NCBI GenBank assembly: GCA_947630155.1
Contig: CANRGM010000001.1
Span: 1 to 52,485, forward strand
Direction of reading: 5' to 3'
DNA: 52,485 nucleotides
Source: an uncultured Clostridia bacterium
Lineage (GTDB): Bacteria; Bacillota; Clostridia; TANB77; CAG-508
In this document: positions 15,224-23,441 of the stretch, piece after piece
Numbering within the stretch: the first letter of the stretch is position 1
Layout: each line of letters starts with the position of its first letter
Notes under the pieces: model-generated
Databases searched by the model: none
The model's input: the letters and a program-made list of their open reading frames with translations, nothing else
Told to the model about the DNA's origin: nothing
Made by a program: the position numbers and the translations under genes

Positions 15224-16816
15224 ATGAGTTCGACTAAAGGATATGTAAGCTTTGTTTTACATGCACATTTACCATTTATACATCACCCTGAAAGTGAAGA
15301 TTATTTAGAGGAGCAATGGCTTTATGAAGCTATTTCTGAGACATATATTCCTTTATTAACTAATTTTGAAATGCTAGTTAATGAAGGTGTTGATTTCAGA
15401 ATTACTATGTCTTTGACTCCTCCTCTTTTATGTATGCTTGACAATAAATTGTTACAACAAAGATATATCAAATATTTGGAACAACATATTGAACTTGCAA
15501 AAAAGGAAATTGAAAGAACTGTTTATGATGAAAGAGTAAATAATTTAGCAAAATACTATTATGATAGATATTCCAACGATTTACGCATATTTAGAGATAA
15601 ATATGCTTGTAATTTAATAAATGGTTTTAAGTATTTTCAAGATATAGGAGTTTTAGAAATAATTACTTGTGGTGCAACACATCGGATACTTCCCTATTCT
15701 ATATACTACTGAACAAACTGTAAAAGCTCAAATTGCAGTTGGAGTTCAAACTTATGAAAAATATTTTGGTAGAAAGCCTAATGGAATTTGGCTTCCTGAA
15801 TGCGGATATATTCCTGAAGCAGATAAGTATTTAAAGGATTTTGGAATTAAATACATTATAACTGAATCTCATGGAATATTATACGCAGACCCTGCCCCAT
15901 TATTTGGAACATTTGCACCTATTGTTTCTCCTAACCGGAATTATTGCATTTGGTAGAGATATTGAATCATCAAGACAAGTATGGAGTTCTATTAATGGGT
16001 ATCCTGGTGATTTTAATTATCGTGAATTTTATAGGGATATTGGCTATGAGGCCGATTATGATTATATTAAACCTTACATAGCTCATAATGGTGTTCGTGT
16101 ACACACAGGAATAAAATATTATCGTATTACTGGGAAAACTGAAAATAAGGATTTTTATAATATTCAGTGGGCAAAAGATTCTGCTGAAAAACAAGCTGGA
16201 CATTTCTTTGATAGTAGAACTAGTCAAATAAATTTTGTGTCACAACATACTCAAAACCCTCCTATTATATTATGCCCATATGATGCTGAATTATTTGGCC
16301 ATTGGTGGTATGAAGGTCCTTATTGGTTATATATATTATTCAAAAAAATTTATTATAATAAATCTAATTTTGAATTAATTACACCAAGTGAATATATTTC
16401 AAAATATCCAATAATGCAACAATGTACACCTTGTAGATCAAGCTGGGGTGCTAACCGGATATAGTGAAGTTTGGCTTAATGGAACAAATGATTATGCACA
16501 TAGGCACCTACATCATATTGGAGATAAAATGGTTGAACTTGCCCATACATACTATAATGAAACTGATGAATTAAAAATTCGTGTATTAAATCAGTGTGCT
16601 AGAGAAGTTCTTCTCGCCCAAAGTAGTGACTGGCTTTTTATAATTACTAATGGTACTATGGTTGATTATGCCAAAAAAAGAATTAAAGACCATGTTGGCA
16701 GATTTAATAGATTTTATGATGAACTTTGTAATAATAAAATTGACGTGAAATTTTTGGAATATGTTGAAAAACAGGATTGTGTTTTTAGTGATATTGATTT
16801 TAGGGTTTATTTTTAA
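15224..16816 (+). CDS. GH57 1,4-alpha-glucan branching enzyme (DUF1957), read through three +1 frameshifts at CGG
   Basis: This gene encodes a GH57 branching enzyme that makes alpha-1,6 branches in glycogen-like glucans. It is split into four frames: 15224-15682, 15684-15935, 15937-16455 and 16457-16816. Skipping one C at 15683, 15936 and 16456 joins them into 529 residues, a normal family length. The joined protein has every key motif: HAHLPFIHHPE (13-23), GIWLPECGY with nucleophile Glu192, GYPGD, and CPYDAELFGHWWYEGP with acid/base Asp353. Each junction restores an expected glycine: GATHGYFP (Gly154), SPNGIIAFGRD (Gly238) and SWGANGYSEVW (Gly411). Each zero-frame break is a CGG codon, followed within 1 to 8 codons by a stop. 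No other damage is seen, so a functional gene with programmed or tolerated frameshifts is more likely than a pseudogene. RBS GAAAGGA lies 12 bp upstream. Confidence 0.92.
15680..15686 (+). other. +1 frameshift site 1 (CAT-C-GGA)
   Basis: The zero frame reads CAT CGG and reaches TGA at 15710. Skipping the C at 15683 continues as CAT GGA, restoring the family motif around Gly154 (CGATHGYFPIL). Confidence 0.88.
15933..15939 (+). other. +1 frameshift site 2 (AAC-C-GGA)
   Basis: The current frame reads AAC CGG and reaches TAG at 15954. Skipping the C at 15936 continues as AAC GGA, giving SPNGIIAFGRD around Gly238. Confidence 0.88.
16453..16459 (+). other. +1 frameshift site 3 (AAC-C-GGA)
   Basis: The current frame reads AAC CGG ATA TAG, stopping at 16462. 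Skipping the C at 16456 continues as AAC GGA TAT, giving SWGANGYSEVWLN around Gly411. The seven bases are identical to site 2. Confidence 0.88.
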
Positions 16817-16850
16817 ATACGGGAAATTTAGTTAATAAATTTCCCGTATT
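16816..16850. terminator. Bidirectional hairpin terminator between GH57 and tspO
   Basis: A perfect 15-bp inverted repeat (16816-16830 with 16836-16850, containing ATACGGGAAATTTA) encloses a 5-nt loop, GTTAA. It begins at the last base of the GH57 stop codon and lies just past the end of the convergent tspO gene, so it can end both transcripts. Its presence right after the fourth GH57 segment supports the four segments as one unit. Confidence 0.8.
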
Positions 16851-16854
16851 ACTT

Positions 16855-17313
16855 TTATCTGTTTAAAATATAAAATCCAAAATTCAAATAAGATGCAAAT
16901 AACACCCACAACAAATACGGAATTTGTAGCAATCCAGCAATTTTGTTCTTTTCATAAAACCTTACTATCATCACAAGAATCAACACCGCCAACAACAAAA
17001 TCCATATAAATGAAAATAGCCTACATTTTAACACAAAAAAGAAAATAGACCATAATGCATTTACCAAAAGTTGAACATAATATATCTTATCAATACTTCT
17101 ATCAGTCAACTTATTACTTTTCAAAATACCATAAGACACACCCATTAAAACATACAAAATAGTCCATACAATTGGAAACACAATACCCGGAGGAGCTAAT
17201 GGTGGTTTTTCTAATGAACCATAATCCATAAATGGAGAAATAATCACACCTACTATTACTCCCACAAGTACAGGTACCAATATAGATTTTATATAAACAC
17301 CTAATTTACTCAT
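16855..17313 (-). CDS. tspO: TspO/MBR-family membrane protein
   Basis: A small five-helix membrane protein of the tryptophan-rich sensory/translocator protein family, known to bind porphyrins and related ligands. The 152 residues show the conserved GSLEKPPLAPPGIVFPIVWT near 35-55, LMGVSYGI, and NALWSIFFF. Length is typical. The ribosome site GAGGTGA is clear. It is convergent with the GH57 gene and appears to be transcribed alone. The physiological role in Firmicutes is uncertain. Confidence 0.92.
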   Translation of the reverse strand: MSKLGVYIKSILVPVLVGVIVGVIISPFMDYGSLEKPPLAPPGIVFPIVWTILYVLMGVSYGILKSNKLTDRSIDKIYYVQLLVNALWSIFFFVLKCRLFSFIWILLLAVLILVMIVRFYEKNKIAGLLQIPYLLWVLFASYLNFGFYILNR

Positions 17314-17366
17314 ATTATCTCACCTCTGTTTAAATTATATGAAACAGTTTCGATAATATTATTTTT

Positions 17367-17726
17367 TTAATCCTCTTTATACCTAAACTCTATATTGTTG
17401 GTACTTACAAAATCAATTAATTTTTCAACATATTTCTTAAAGTTTTCATCATCTATTGATTTAACATCATTAATAACTTTCTGCACATATTTGCTAGAAC
17501 TGAATTCTGGATATATTCTTCCATTTCTTTTGAATGATTCCAAATGAAAGACTATATCTTTGTTTCTTTTATCTGCTGGATAAATTTTCATTACAGCTAG
17601 AAATAGAATTTCTTTCATCTCTTTTTTCATTTTAAATTTGTTTATTCTATTTATGATGTCTAGACAATTTTTACTTTTTGAAATACCTGGTGTTATTTTC
17701 CCTGTATAAACAACTTTTCTATCCAA
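17367..17726 (-). CDS. Conserved-looking hypothetical protein
   Basis: Not recognised. The 119-residue protein is soluble and basic, has no signal peptide or membrane segment, and is predicted mostly helical with charged stretches such as NRINKFKMKKEMKEILFLAV and VEKLIDFVSTNNIEFRYKED. It starts with TTG, with GGGAGG seven bases upstream, which supports a real gene. It stands alone between the GT2 gene (17768) and tspO. Confidence 0.6.
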   Translation of the reverse strand: MDRKVVYTGKITPGISKSKNCLDIINRINKFKMKKEMKEILFLAVMKIYPADKRNKDIVFHLESFKRNGRIYPEFSSSKYVQKVINDVKSIDDENFKKYVEKLIDFVSTNNIEFRYKED

Positions 17727-17767
17727 TGAGTTTCCTCCCTTTTTGTATTCTTATAACAAACATATTT

Positions 17768-18703
17768 TTAATCAATATTTATCATTTTGTCTATAATATA
17801 TTGTGGACGCTGTTTAGTTTCATCATATATTCTTGCTATATATTCTGAAATAATCCATATTGATAATAATTGAACTCCACTGAATAAAGTAACTGTAACC
17901 ATAATTGAAGTCCAACCAGCAGTTAGATTATTTAAATTGAACATATATGAAATTACAGAATATATTAATATGGTTAAGGAAATTATTATGGATAATATAC
18001 CTAAACCTCCAACTATTTTTAAAGGTTTTGTCGAAAAACCAATTATTCCATTTGATGCTAATCGTAACATTTTCTTTAATGGATATTTAGTTTTACCTGC
18101 AAATCTCTCTTTTCGCTCATATTCAAATGCTACTTGCTTATAGCCAACCCAACTAAATAGTCCTCTTAAAAATTTATTGTGTTCAGGCATTGAATTTATT
18201 GTATCTATCACTTTTCTATCAACCAATCTAAAATCTCCTGTATCCTTTGGAATTTCTACATCAGATAACACATTTAGTGTTTTATAGAAAAGTTTTGCTG
18301 TTAGTAATTTAAAGGCTGATTCCCCTTCTCTTGTTTTTCTTTTTCCATAAATTACTTCATTTCCATCTTCCCATAATTTTAACATTTCTGGTATTAATTC
18401 AGGTGGATCTTGTAAATCTGCATCTATAATAACAATTGCATCTCCTGTTACATATTTTATTCCAGCAGTAACAGCACATTGGTGTCCAAAATTTCTTGAA
18501 AATGAGATTACTTTTACGTTTTCATCTTTATTTGCTATATCTTCTAGTATATTTAATGTTTTATCTTTACTTCCATCATTTACAAATATGATTTCATATT
18601 CATAATTATTAATTGATTTTAATATTTTTGTCATTCTTTCATAACATTCTTGTGCAACATCTTCTTCATAGTACATTGGAATTACAACCGATATTTTTTT
18701 CAT
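17768..18703 (-). CDS. GT2 polyprenyl-phosphate glycosyltransferase (GtrB/DPM1-like)
   Basis: Transfers a sugar from a nucleotide sugar to a polyprenyl phosphate at the inner face of the membrane. The 311 residues contain ISVVIPMYYEE, VNDGSKDKT, the DXD-containing IIDADLQDPPELI near 90, and a C-terminal pair of membrane helices (about 225-245 and 260-285), the GtrB/YkcC plan. The sugar is unknown; glucose or GlcNAc on undecaprenyl phosphate is usual. The ATG at 18703 has AGAAGGGA upstream and is preferred over one seven codons earlier. It could feed the GT-C-type enzymes in the envelope locus. Confidence 0.9.
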   Translation of the reverse strand: MKKISVVIPMYYEEDVAQECYERMTKILKSINNYEYEIIFVNDGSKDKTLNILEDIANKDENVKVISFSRNFGHQCAVTAGIKYVTGDAIVIIDADLQDPPELIPEMLKLWEDGNEVIYGKRKTREGESAFKLLTAKLFYKTLNVLSDVEIPKDTGDFRLVDRKVIDTINSMPEHNKFLRGLFSWVGYKQVAFEYERKERFAGKTKYPLKKMLRLASNGIIGFSTKPLKIVGGLGILSIIISLTILIYSVISYMFNLNNLTAGWTSIMVTVTLFSGVQLLSIWIISEYIARIYDETKQRPQYIIDKMINID

Positions 18704-18762
18704 TTTATAGTTCCCTTCTTTCACAAAATATATTTGATTTATATATATTTAATACAAAATAC

Positions 18763-19764
18763 TTACTCCATTTCATATCCCAAATGCTCATATGCTGCTG
18801 GTAGTGGAATTCTTCCTCTTACAGTTCTAGAAATAAAACCAATTTGTATTAAGTAAGGCTCATACACATCTTCTAGGGTATCAACTTCCTCACCTATAGT
18901 AGTTGCTAAAGTATCAATTCCAACTGGTCTACCTGCGTATTTCGTAATCATTACATCTAATAATTTTCTATCTATTTCATCAAGTCCCATTTCATCTATT
19001 TCTAGCCTATTCAAAGCAGTTTTTGTTACTTTTAGATTTATATTTCCATCACTTAAAACAGATGCATAATCTCGAACCCTTTTTAATAATCTATTTGCAA
19101 TTCTTGGAGTTCCCCTTGAGCGCCTTGCTATTTCTTTTGCTGACTCTTCATCTATTCCTATGTCTAAAATTCTTGCAGAACGTTTAACTATTATAGATAA
19201 ATCCTCTACATCATATAATTCTAATCTATCAACAATTCCAAAACGATCTCTTAATGGTGTTGATAAACTACCAGCTTTTGTTGTAGCACCTATTAAAGTA
19301 AATTTAGGTAAGTCTATTCTAATTGACTTAGCTGTTGGACCTTTTCCTATTACAATATCAAGAGTAAAATCTTCTAATGCAGGATATAAAATTTCTTCTA
19401 CATTCTTATTTAGTCTGTGAATTTCATCAATAAATAATACATCAAATTCTTGTAAATTTGTTAATAATGCTGCTAAATCTCCTGATTTTTCAATAGCAGG
19501 ACCTGAAGTTATTTTTATATTTGAATTCATTTCATTTGATATTATATTAGCTAAAGTTGTTTTCCCAAGACCTGGAGGTCCATATAGTAAAACATGATCT
19601 AATGGTTCCTTTCTTCTTTTAGCAGCTTCTATGTATATCTTCATGTTTTCTTTTACTTTAGATTGGCCTATATATTCATTTAAAAATCTAGGTCTTAATG
19701 AAGTTTCTAATTTTTCTTCATTAATGTCTTCTAAATTTGGTCTCAATATTCTATCATCTTCCAT
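18763..19764 (-). CDS. ruvB: Holliday junction branch-migration helicase RuvB
   Basis: The AAA+ motor that drives Holliday-junction migration with RuvA. The 333 residues include LRPRFLNEYIGQ, Walker A GPPGLGKTTLA, Walker B VLFIDEIHRL, the sensor region IGATTKAGSL, the arginine-finger region PLRDRFG, and a C-terminal winged helix with GFISRTVRGR. Start chosen at 19764, where GGGGGG lies 9 bp upstream; the ATG nine codons earlier has no ribosome site and overlaps the preceding gene. ruvA, its usual neighbour, is absent from the window. Confidence 0.97.
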   Translation of the reverse strand: MEDDRILRPNLEDINEEKLETSLRPRFLNEYIGQSKVKENMKIYIEAAKRRKEPLDHVLLYGPPGLGKTTLANIISNEMNSNIKITSGPAIEKSGDLAALLTNLQEFDVLFIDEIHRLNKNVEEILYPALEDFTLDIVIGKGPTAKSIRIDLPKFTLIGATTKAGSLSTPLRDRFGIVDRLELYDVEDLSIIVKRSARILDIGIDEESAKEIARRSRGTPRIANRLLKRVRDYASVLSDGNINLKVTKTALNRLEIDEMGLDEIDRKLLDVMITKYAGRPVGIDTLATTIGEEVDTLEDVYEPYLIQIGFISRTVRGRIPLPAAYEHLGYEME

Positions 19765-19787
19765 TTTTACATCCCCCCTATCTCTGG

Positions 19788-21827
19788 TCATTTTTTTAGT
19801 AAATTAAGTATATTAACTGATAATGAAATATCTAATTCATTTTCCAAACAATCGCAATAATTATTTAACTTTCCCATTTCTTCATCTGGAATTGATGCCA
19901 TCTCTAACTGCTCTCCTGTTTCTATTGAATACCAATCCCCATCATAAAAGTATCTATCTGTAATAATTCTTCCATTATTTAAACATACAAAATCTTTGTC
20001 TGAAAATACACTTGTTCCTAATGAAAATTGATCTTCTATTCCACAAATTTGAGTTAGTGTTGGTTTTAAATCTAATTTACTTACAGGTTTATCTATTTTC
20101 ATTGCTTCTACACCTGGTATTTTCATTCCGCAAAGAATATTTGAATAATTTATTTGTGTTTGAATATCGTTTAAATCCGGTTTTTTTTCTTTTATAAAAT
20201 CCTCCATTTCCAAATTATACATTTGCAATCCTGCATGATCTCCGAAAACTAAAATTACTGAATCATCATAGATACCTTCTTTTTTCAAATTATCTATAAA
20301 TATTCCAAAAGCATAATCTGCATAATTAACTGCTTCTAAATAATTTCCAAAAAATTCATCTCTATATTCTTCTCCTGGATCAAAGTCTAATTTTTCTTCT
20401 CTATTCTCCATTCCTTCTAATTCAAATGGGATATGAGAGGATGCTGTAACTATATTTATAAAGAACTTATTATCATAACTTTTTATTTCTTCAATAACCT
20501 TTTTATATACTTCCTCATCTGATATGTAGTCATTTATTCTTTCACTATTTTCGTCAAAAACATTATCAAATAGCAGGTTGTCTATCTGTAATCTTGAATA
20601 TACAGCTTGTCTATTCCAAAAACCACCATAATTTCCATGTATATATGTTGTTATATAATCATTTTTTTTAAAATTTTGATAAATATCATTATAATCATTT
20701 GATGAATATTGAGCAAATGACATTCCATTTTCTAGTGGATATAATGAGTTCATTATTGTATATTCTGAATCAGCTGTTGATGAATAACTTTGGTTATGCA
20801 TATTAGTAAATTGAATATTTTCATTTAAAAATTTATTCAAATTTGGTGTAATTTCATATCCATTTATTTTTCTATTTACCACAAAATTTTGTGCTGATTC
20901 CAATTGTATTACAATAACATTTTTATCTTTTGCAATATCTGTAAAATCATATTTTAGAGTATACATTGAATTATATTTTTCTTTTAAATTACTGTATGCA
21001 TCTAATACCGCGTCTTTAGTTTTGTATTTCACATTTTTCTTCATATTAAAATTATTTGTTATATCTATATAATGATATCCAAATATACTAGCAGTTTCTA
21101 TCTGCATAATTTTGTTATATTGATAAGTACTTGCCTTATTTATCCATATTGGTATAAATATACAAGAAATTATAATTATTGAAATTGTATAAATTATTCC
21201 TGGTTTAAAACTAAATGTGGCTTTTTTATCAATTTTTATTTTTTTTGAAAATAGCAAAATAAATATTAGTATTATATCTATGAAATATACTATCTGTTTT
21301 ATATGTATTAAATTTGGTAGGCTTGCCGAAATCTCTTTTCCATATTGCAAATTTGAAATTTGCGAAATAGATACTAGATTTGATGAATAATTATAATAAA
21401 TTTCATTTACACAAAGCAAAATACTAATAATAATATCAATCCCTACTGTTACCCAAAATCTAGCTCTTTGTTTTAGTAACATTGGTAGTATCATAAATAT
21501 ACATATGAATACACTTGACATGAATGTTATAGAGATTAATGTTGTTACTTGTAATTTTTGATTTAAGTAGATTACATTTGTATATAGGAAAATAGTTTTT
21601 AGTAGGATTATTAATCCTATTAAAAACGTAAATATCCTAGTATTAACAATTATAGTTGTAATCATTGTAAAAAATTGCTTTATATTTTCAGGAAATGATT
21701 CAGGTTGGTTATTAACCTCTTTATTAGAATTTTCTTCTTTATTTATTTGGTTAATTTCTTCCTTTTCTTCTCTATGATTATTCTTCTCCTCTATTTTTAT
21801 ATTATTATCTAACAATTTATTTCCCAT
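19788..21827 (-). CDS. LTA-synthase-family membrane sulfatase
   Basis: A polytopic enzyme of the LtaS family, which transfers glycerol-phosphate or phosphoethanolamine-like groups onto envelope polymers outside the cell. The 679 residues begin with a charged cytosolic tail of about 50 residues, followed by five membrane segments (about 60-240), then an extracellular sulfatase-fold domain. Visible active-site parts are VIVIQLESAQNF, SSTADSEYTIMNSLYPL (probable catalytic Thr near 350), ASSHIPFEL and VFGDHAGLQM. It lies between ruvB and the small EamA-like gene at the 3' end of the envelope locus. True lipoteichoic acid synthase or a related phosphotransferase are both possible. Confidence 0.88.
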   Translation of the reverse strand: MGNKLLDNNIKIEEKNNHREEKEEINQINKEENSNKEVNNQPESFPENIKQFFTMITTIIVNTRIFTFLIGLIILLKTIFLYTNVIYLNQKLQVTTLISITFMSSVFICIFMILPMLLKQRARFWVTVGIDIIISILLCVNEIYYNYSSNLVSISQISNLQYGKEISASLPNLIHIKQIVYFIDIILIFILLFSKKIKIDKKATFSFKPGIIYTISIIIISCIFIPIWINKASTYQYNKIMQIETASIFGYHYIDITNNFNMKKNVKYKTKDAVLDAYSNLKEKYNSMYTLKYDFTDIAKDKNVIVIQLESAQNFVVNRKINGYEITPNLNKFLNENIQFTNMHNQSYSSTADSEYTIMNSLYPLENGMSFAQYSSNDYNDIYQNFKKNDYITTYIHGNYGGFWNRQAVYSRLQIDNLLFDNVFDENSERINDYISDEEVYKKVIEEIKSYDNKFFINIVTASSHIPFELEGMENREEKLDFDPGEEYRDEFFGNYLEAVNYADYAFGIFIDNLKKEGIYDDSVILVFGDHAGLQMYNLEMEDFIKEKKPDLNDIQTQINYSNILCGMKIPGVEAMKIDKPVSKLDLKPTLTQICGIEDQFSLGTSVFSDKDFVCLNNGRIITDRYFYDGDWYSIETGEQLEMASIPDEEMGKLNNYCDCLENELDISLSVNILNLLKK

Positions 21828-21900
21828 TTAATTCCCCTTTTTAACCAACTCTTATATAAATGGATATTCTTTTTACTTAATCTATTATAACATTTTAGAT

Positions 21901-22281
21901 TTACTGAGTTCTCTTGAAATTCATTATTATAATTCCAATTATAATAATTGCCGCACCTACAATTCCTTGTTTTGACATTTGTTCTTTAAAGATTACAGCA
22001 GCACTAACTAAAGTTAATATTTGAACTATACCTGTGATAAATGGCATTATGTAACTCAAATCAAACATTATAACTATTCTTGTAAACAGTAGAAAACTAC
22101 ATAAGTAACACACAAAACCTATTGCACTTATCCAATTAATTGTAAAAGCTATGTTTCCTTCATTTAACTGTATTGTTCCAGAATTTCCACCTTTTTTCAT
22201 TAGTATTAGACCAGACACTGTTAAAATTAAATACATTACTATTAAAATACTCTTCATAATATTTTTCCTTTCTCCTAACAT
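21901..22281 (-). CDS. Small four-helix EamA/SMR-like transporter (ArnE/F-like)
   Basis: A 126-residue protein with four hydrophobic segments, a single EamA-type half-unit; the last two are LSYIMPFITGIVQILTLVSA and a C-terminal Gly/Ile-rich helix followed by NFKRTQ. Such short proteins resemble ArnE/ArnF and SMR transporters, which work as dimers. Its position between tagO and the LtaS-like gene suggests flipping of a polyprenyl-phosphate-sugar, which is an inference. Both the ATG at 22281 (AAAGGAGAAAAGT) and the one at 22257 (AGGAGAAAGG) have ribosome sites, so the start is uncertain. Confidence 0.7.
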   Translation of the reverse strand: MLGERKNIMKSILIVMYLILTVSGLILMKKGGNSGTIQLNEGNIAFTINWISAIGFVCYLCSFLLFTRIVIMFDLSYIMPFITGIVQILTLVSAAVIFKEQMSKQGIVGAAIIIIGIIIMNFKRTQ

Positions 22282-22337
22282 ACTTTTCTCCTTTATAATA
22301 TCATTTTCAATTCGATTCTTATTCTTTATTTATAAAG

Positions 22338-23420
22338 CTATTTTTTCTCCTTTGACTTTATAAAATCTCTATATCCTACTGAAATTACTGCTATAATCAT
22401 TAGGGCAAAAGAAATTGCTTTCCAAATTCCACTTTCTAATAAAATTATAGCAAACATACCTAAACATGCACTTATTCCATAGAGAATTAATACAGCTTGC
22501 TTTTGTGTATATCCCCTTTTCATTAACTTATGATGTAAATGACCTGTATCTGGAGAAAATATTGCTTTGATTGATTTTCCTTTTATAATTCTTCTAACAA
22601 TAGCAAATAATGTATCAGCTATTGGTAGGGCTAATATTATTAGAGGTGAAATTAAAACCAACAAAGTATAAGTTTTTGCTGTTCCCAAAATTGATATAAC
22701 CGCTAATGCAAAACCTAAAAACTGTGCTCCTGTATCACCTATAAAAGTTTTTGCTGGATTAAAATTATATGGTAAAAAGCCTACTATTGCACCGGCTAAG
22801 GCTGTTATTAATATAATTGCTATAATAGGAGACTGATTCATTGTAAATACTATTATTAGCGAAAAGCACGAAATTAGCGTTATACCAGAAGATAATCCAT
22901 CTAAACCATCTATTAAATTAATTGCATTTGTTATTCCAACTATCCAGCCTACAGAAATAATATAAATATATATATCATTATTTATGTTTAATGTTTGCTC
23001 TAAAAAAGGAATGTTTACATTATCAATTTTTATTCCAAAAGAAACTACTATCACTGCAGCAATAGTTTGTCCTATTAATTTAATTATTGCAGGAAGTCCT
23101 TTTACATCATCTATGAAGCATACTACTGCTAATACTATAATTCCTATTAGTAATCCAATTAATTTATGAAAATATTGTTCTTCTCCAAAAAGATCGAATG
23201 TTTTTTCTAATGTCATTACAAATAATAAATATGTGCATGATATTAGAAACCCTATAATCACCGCAATCCCACCAAGTCGTGGTGTTGGTTGTTCATTTAT
23301 TCTTCTTTTCTCTGGTAAATCTACGGCTCCAATTCTGTTAGCAAACCTTATTGTATACGGTGTTATTACAAAAGCTGTTACAAAGGCTAGTAAGAATGCT
23401 ATTGATATATCTCCCCACAT
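22338..23420 (-). CDS. tagO: Undecaprenyl-phosphate GlcNAc-1-phosphate transferase (TagO/WecA)
   Basis: Starts wall-glycan assembly by moving GlcNAc-1-P from UDP-GlcNAc to undecaprenyl phosphate. The 360-residue polytopic protein has the family landmarks RRINEQPTPRLGG, CFIDDVKGLPA with the Mg-binding Asp pair, NAINLIDGLDGLSSG, FIGDTGAQFLGF and the His motif GHLHHKLMKRG. With WecB (UDP-ManNAc) and TagA following upstream in the transcript, it points to a teichoic-acid-type linkage unit of ManNAc on GlcNAc. Confidence 0.94.
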   Translation of the reverse strand: MWGDISIAFLLAFVTAFVITPYTIRFANRIGAVDLPEKRRINEQPTPRLGGIAVIIGFLISCTYLLFVMTLEKTFDLFGEEQYFHKLIGLLIGIIVLAVVCFIDDVKGLPAIIKLIGQTIAAVIVVSFGIKIDNVNIPFLEQTLNINNDIYIYIISVGWIVGITNAINLIDGLDGLSSGITLISCFSLIIVFTMNQSPIIAIILITALAGAIVGFLPYNFNPAKTFIGDTGAQFLGFALAVISILGTAKTYTLLVLISPLIILALPIADTLFAIVRRIIKGKSIKAIFSPDTGHLHHKLMKRGYTQKQAVLILYGISACLGMFAIILLESGIWKAISFALMIIAVISVGYRDFIKSKEKK

Positions 23421-23441
23421 AATAATTCCCTCATTTCAAAA

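Noticed and set aside
15680..16459. Systematic sequencing error at the three sites
   Set aside because: Two sites share AACCGGA, which a motif-dependent basecalling error might hit, but the first is CATCGGA. Many other CCGG and CGGA strings in intact genes (for example in cdsA, spoIIP, tagA) show no error. It is kept only as a check to make on raw reads.
15224..16816. Calling the GH57 gene a plain pseudogene or four separate genes
   Set aside because: The breaks are identical in kind, sit only on CGG codons, restore conserved glycines, and the rest of the protein is well preserved with all catalytic residues. A terminator follows the last segment. Simple decay would give mixed lesions.
15224..16816. 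CGG reassigned to another amino acid as explanation of the breaks
   Set aside because: Whatever amino acid CGG encoded, the zero frame would meet a stop within 1 to 8 codons and lose the rest of the enzyme. Only a change of frame restores it.
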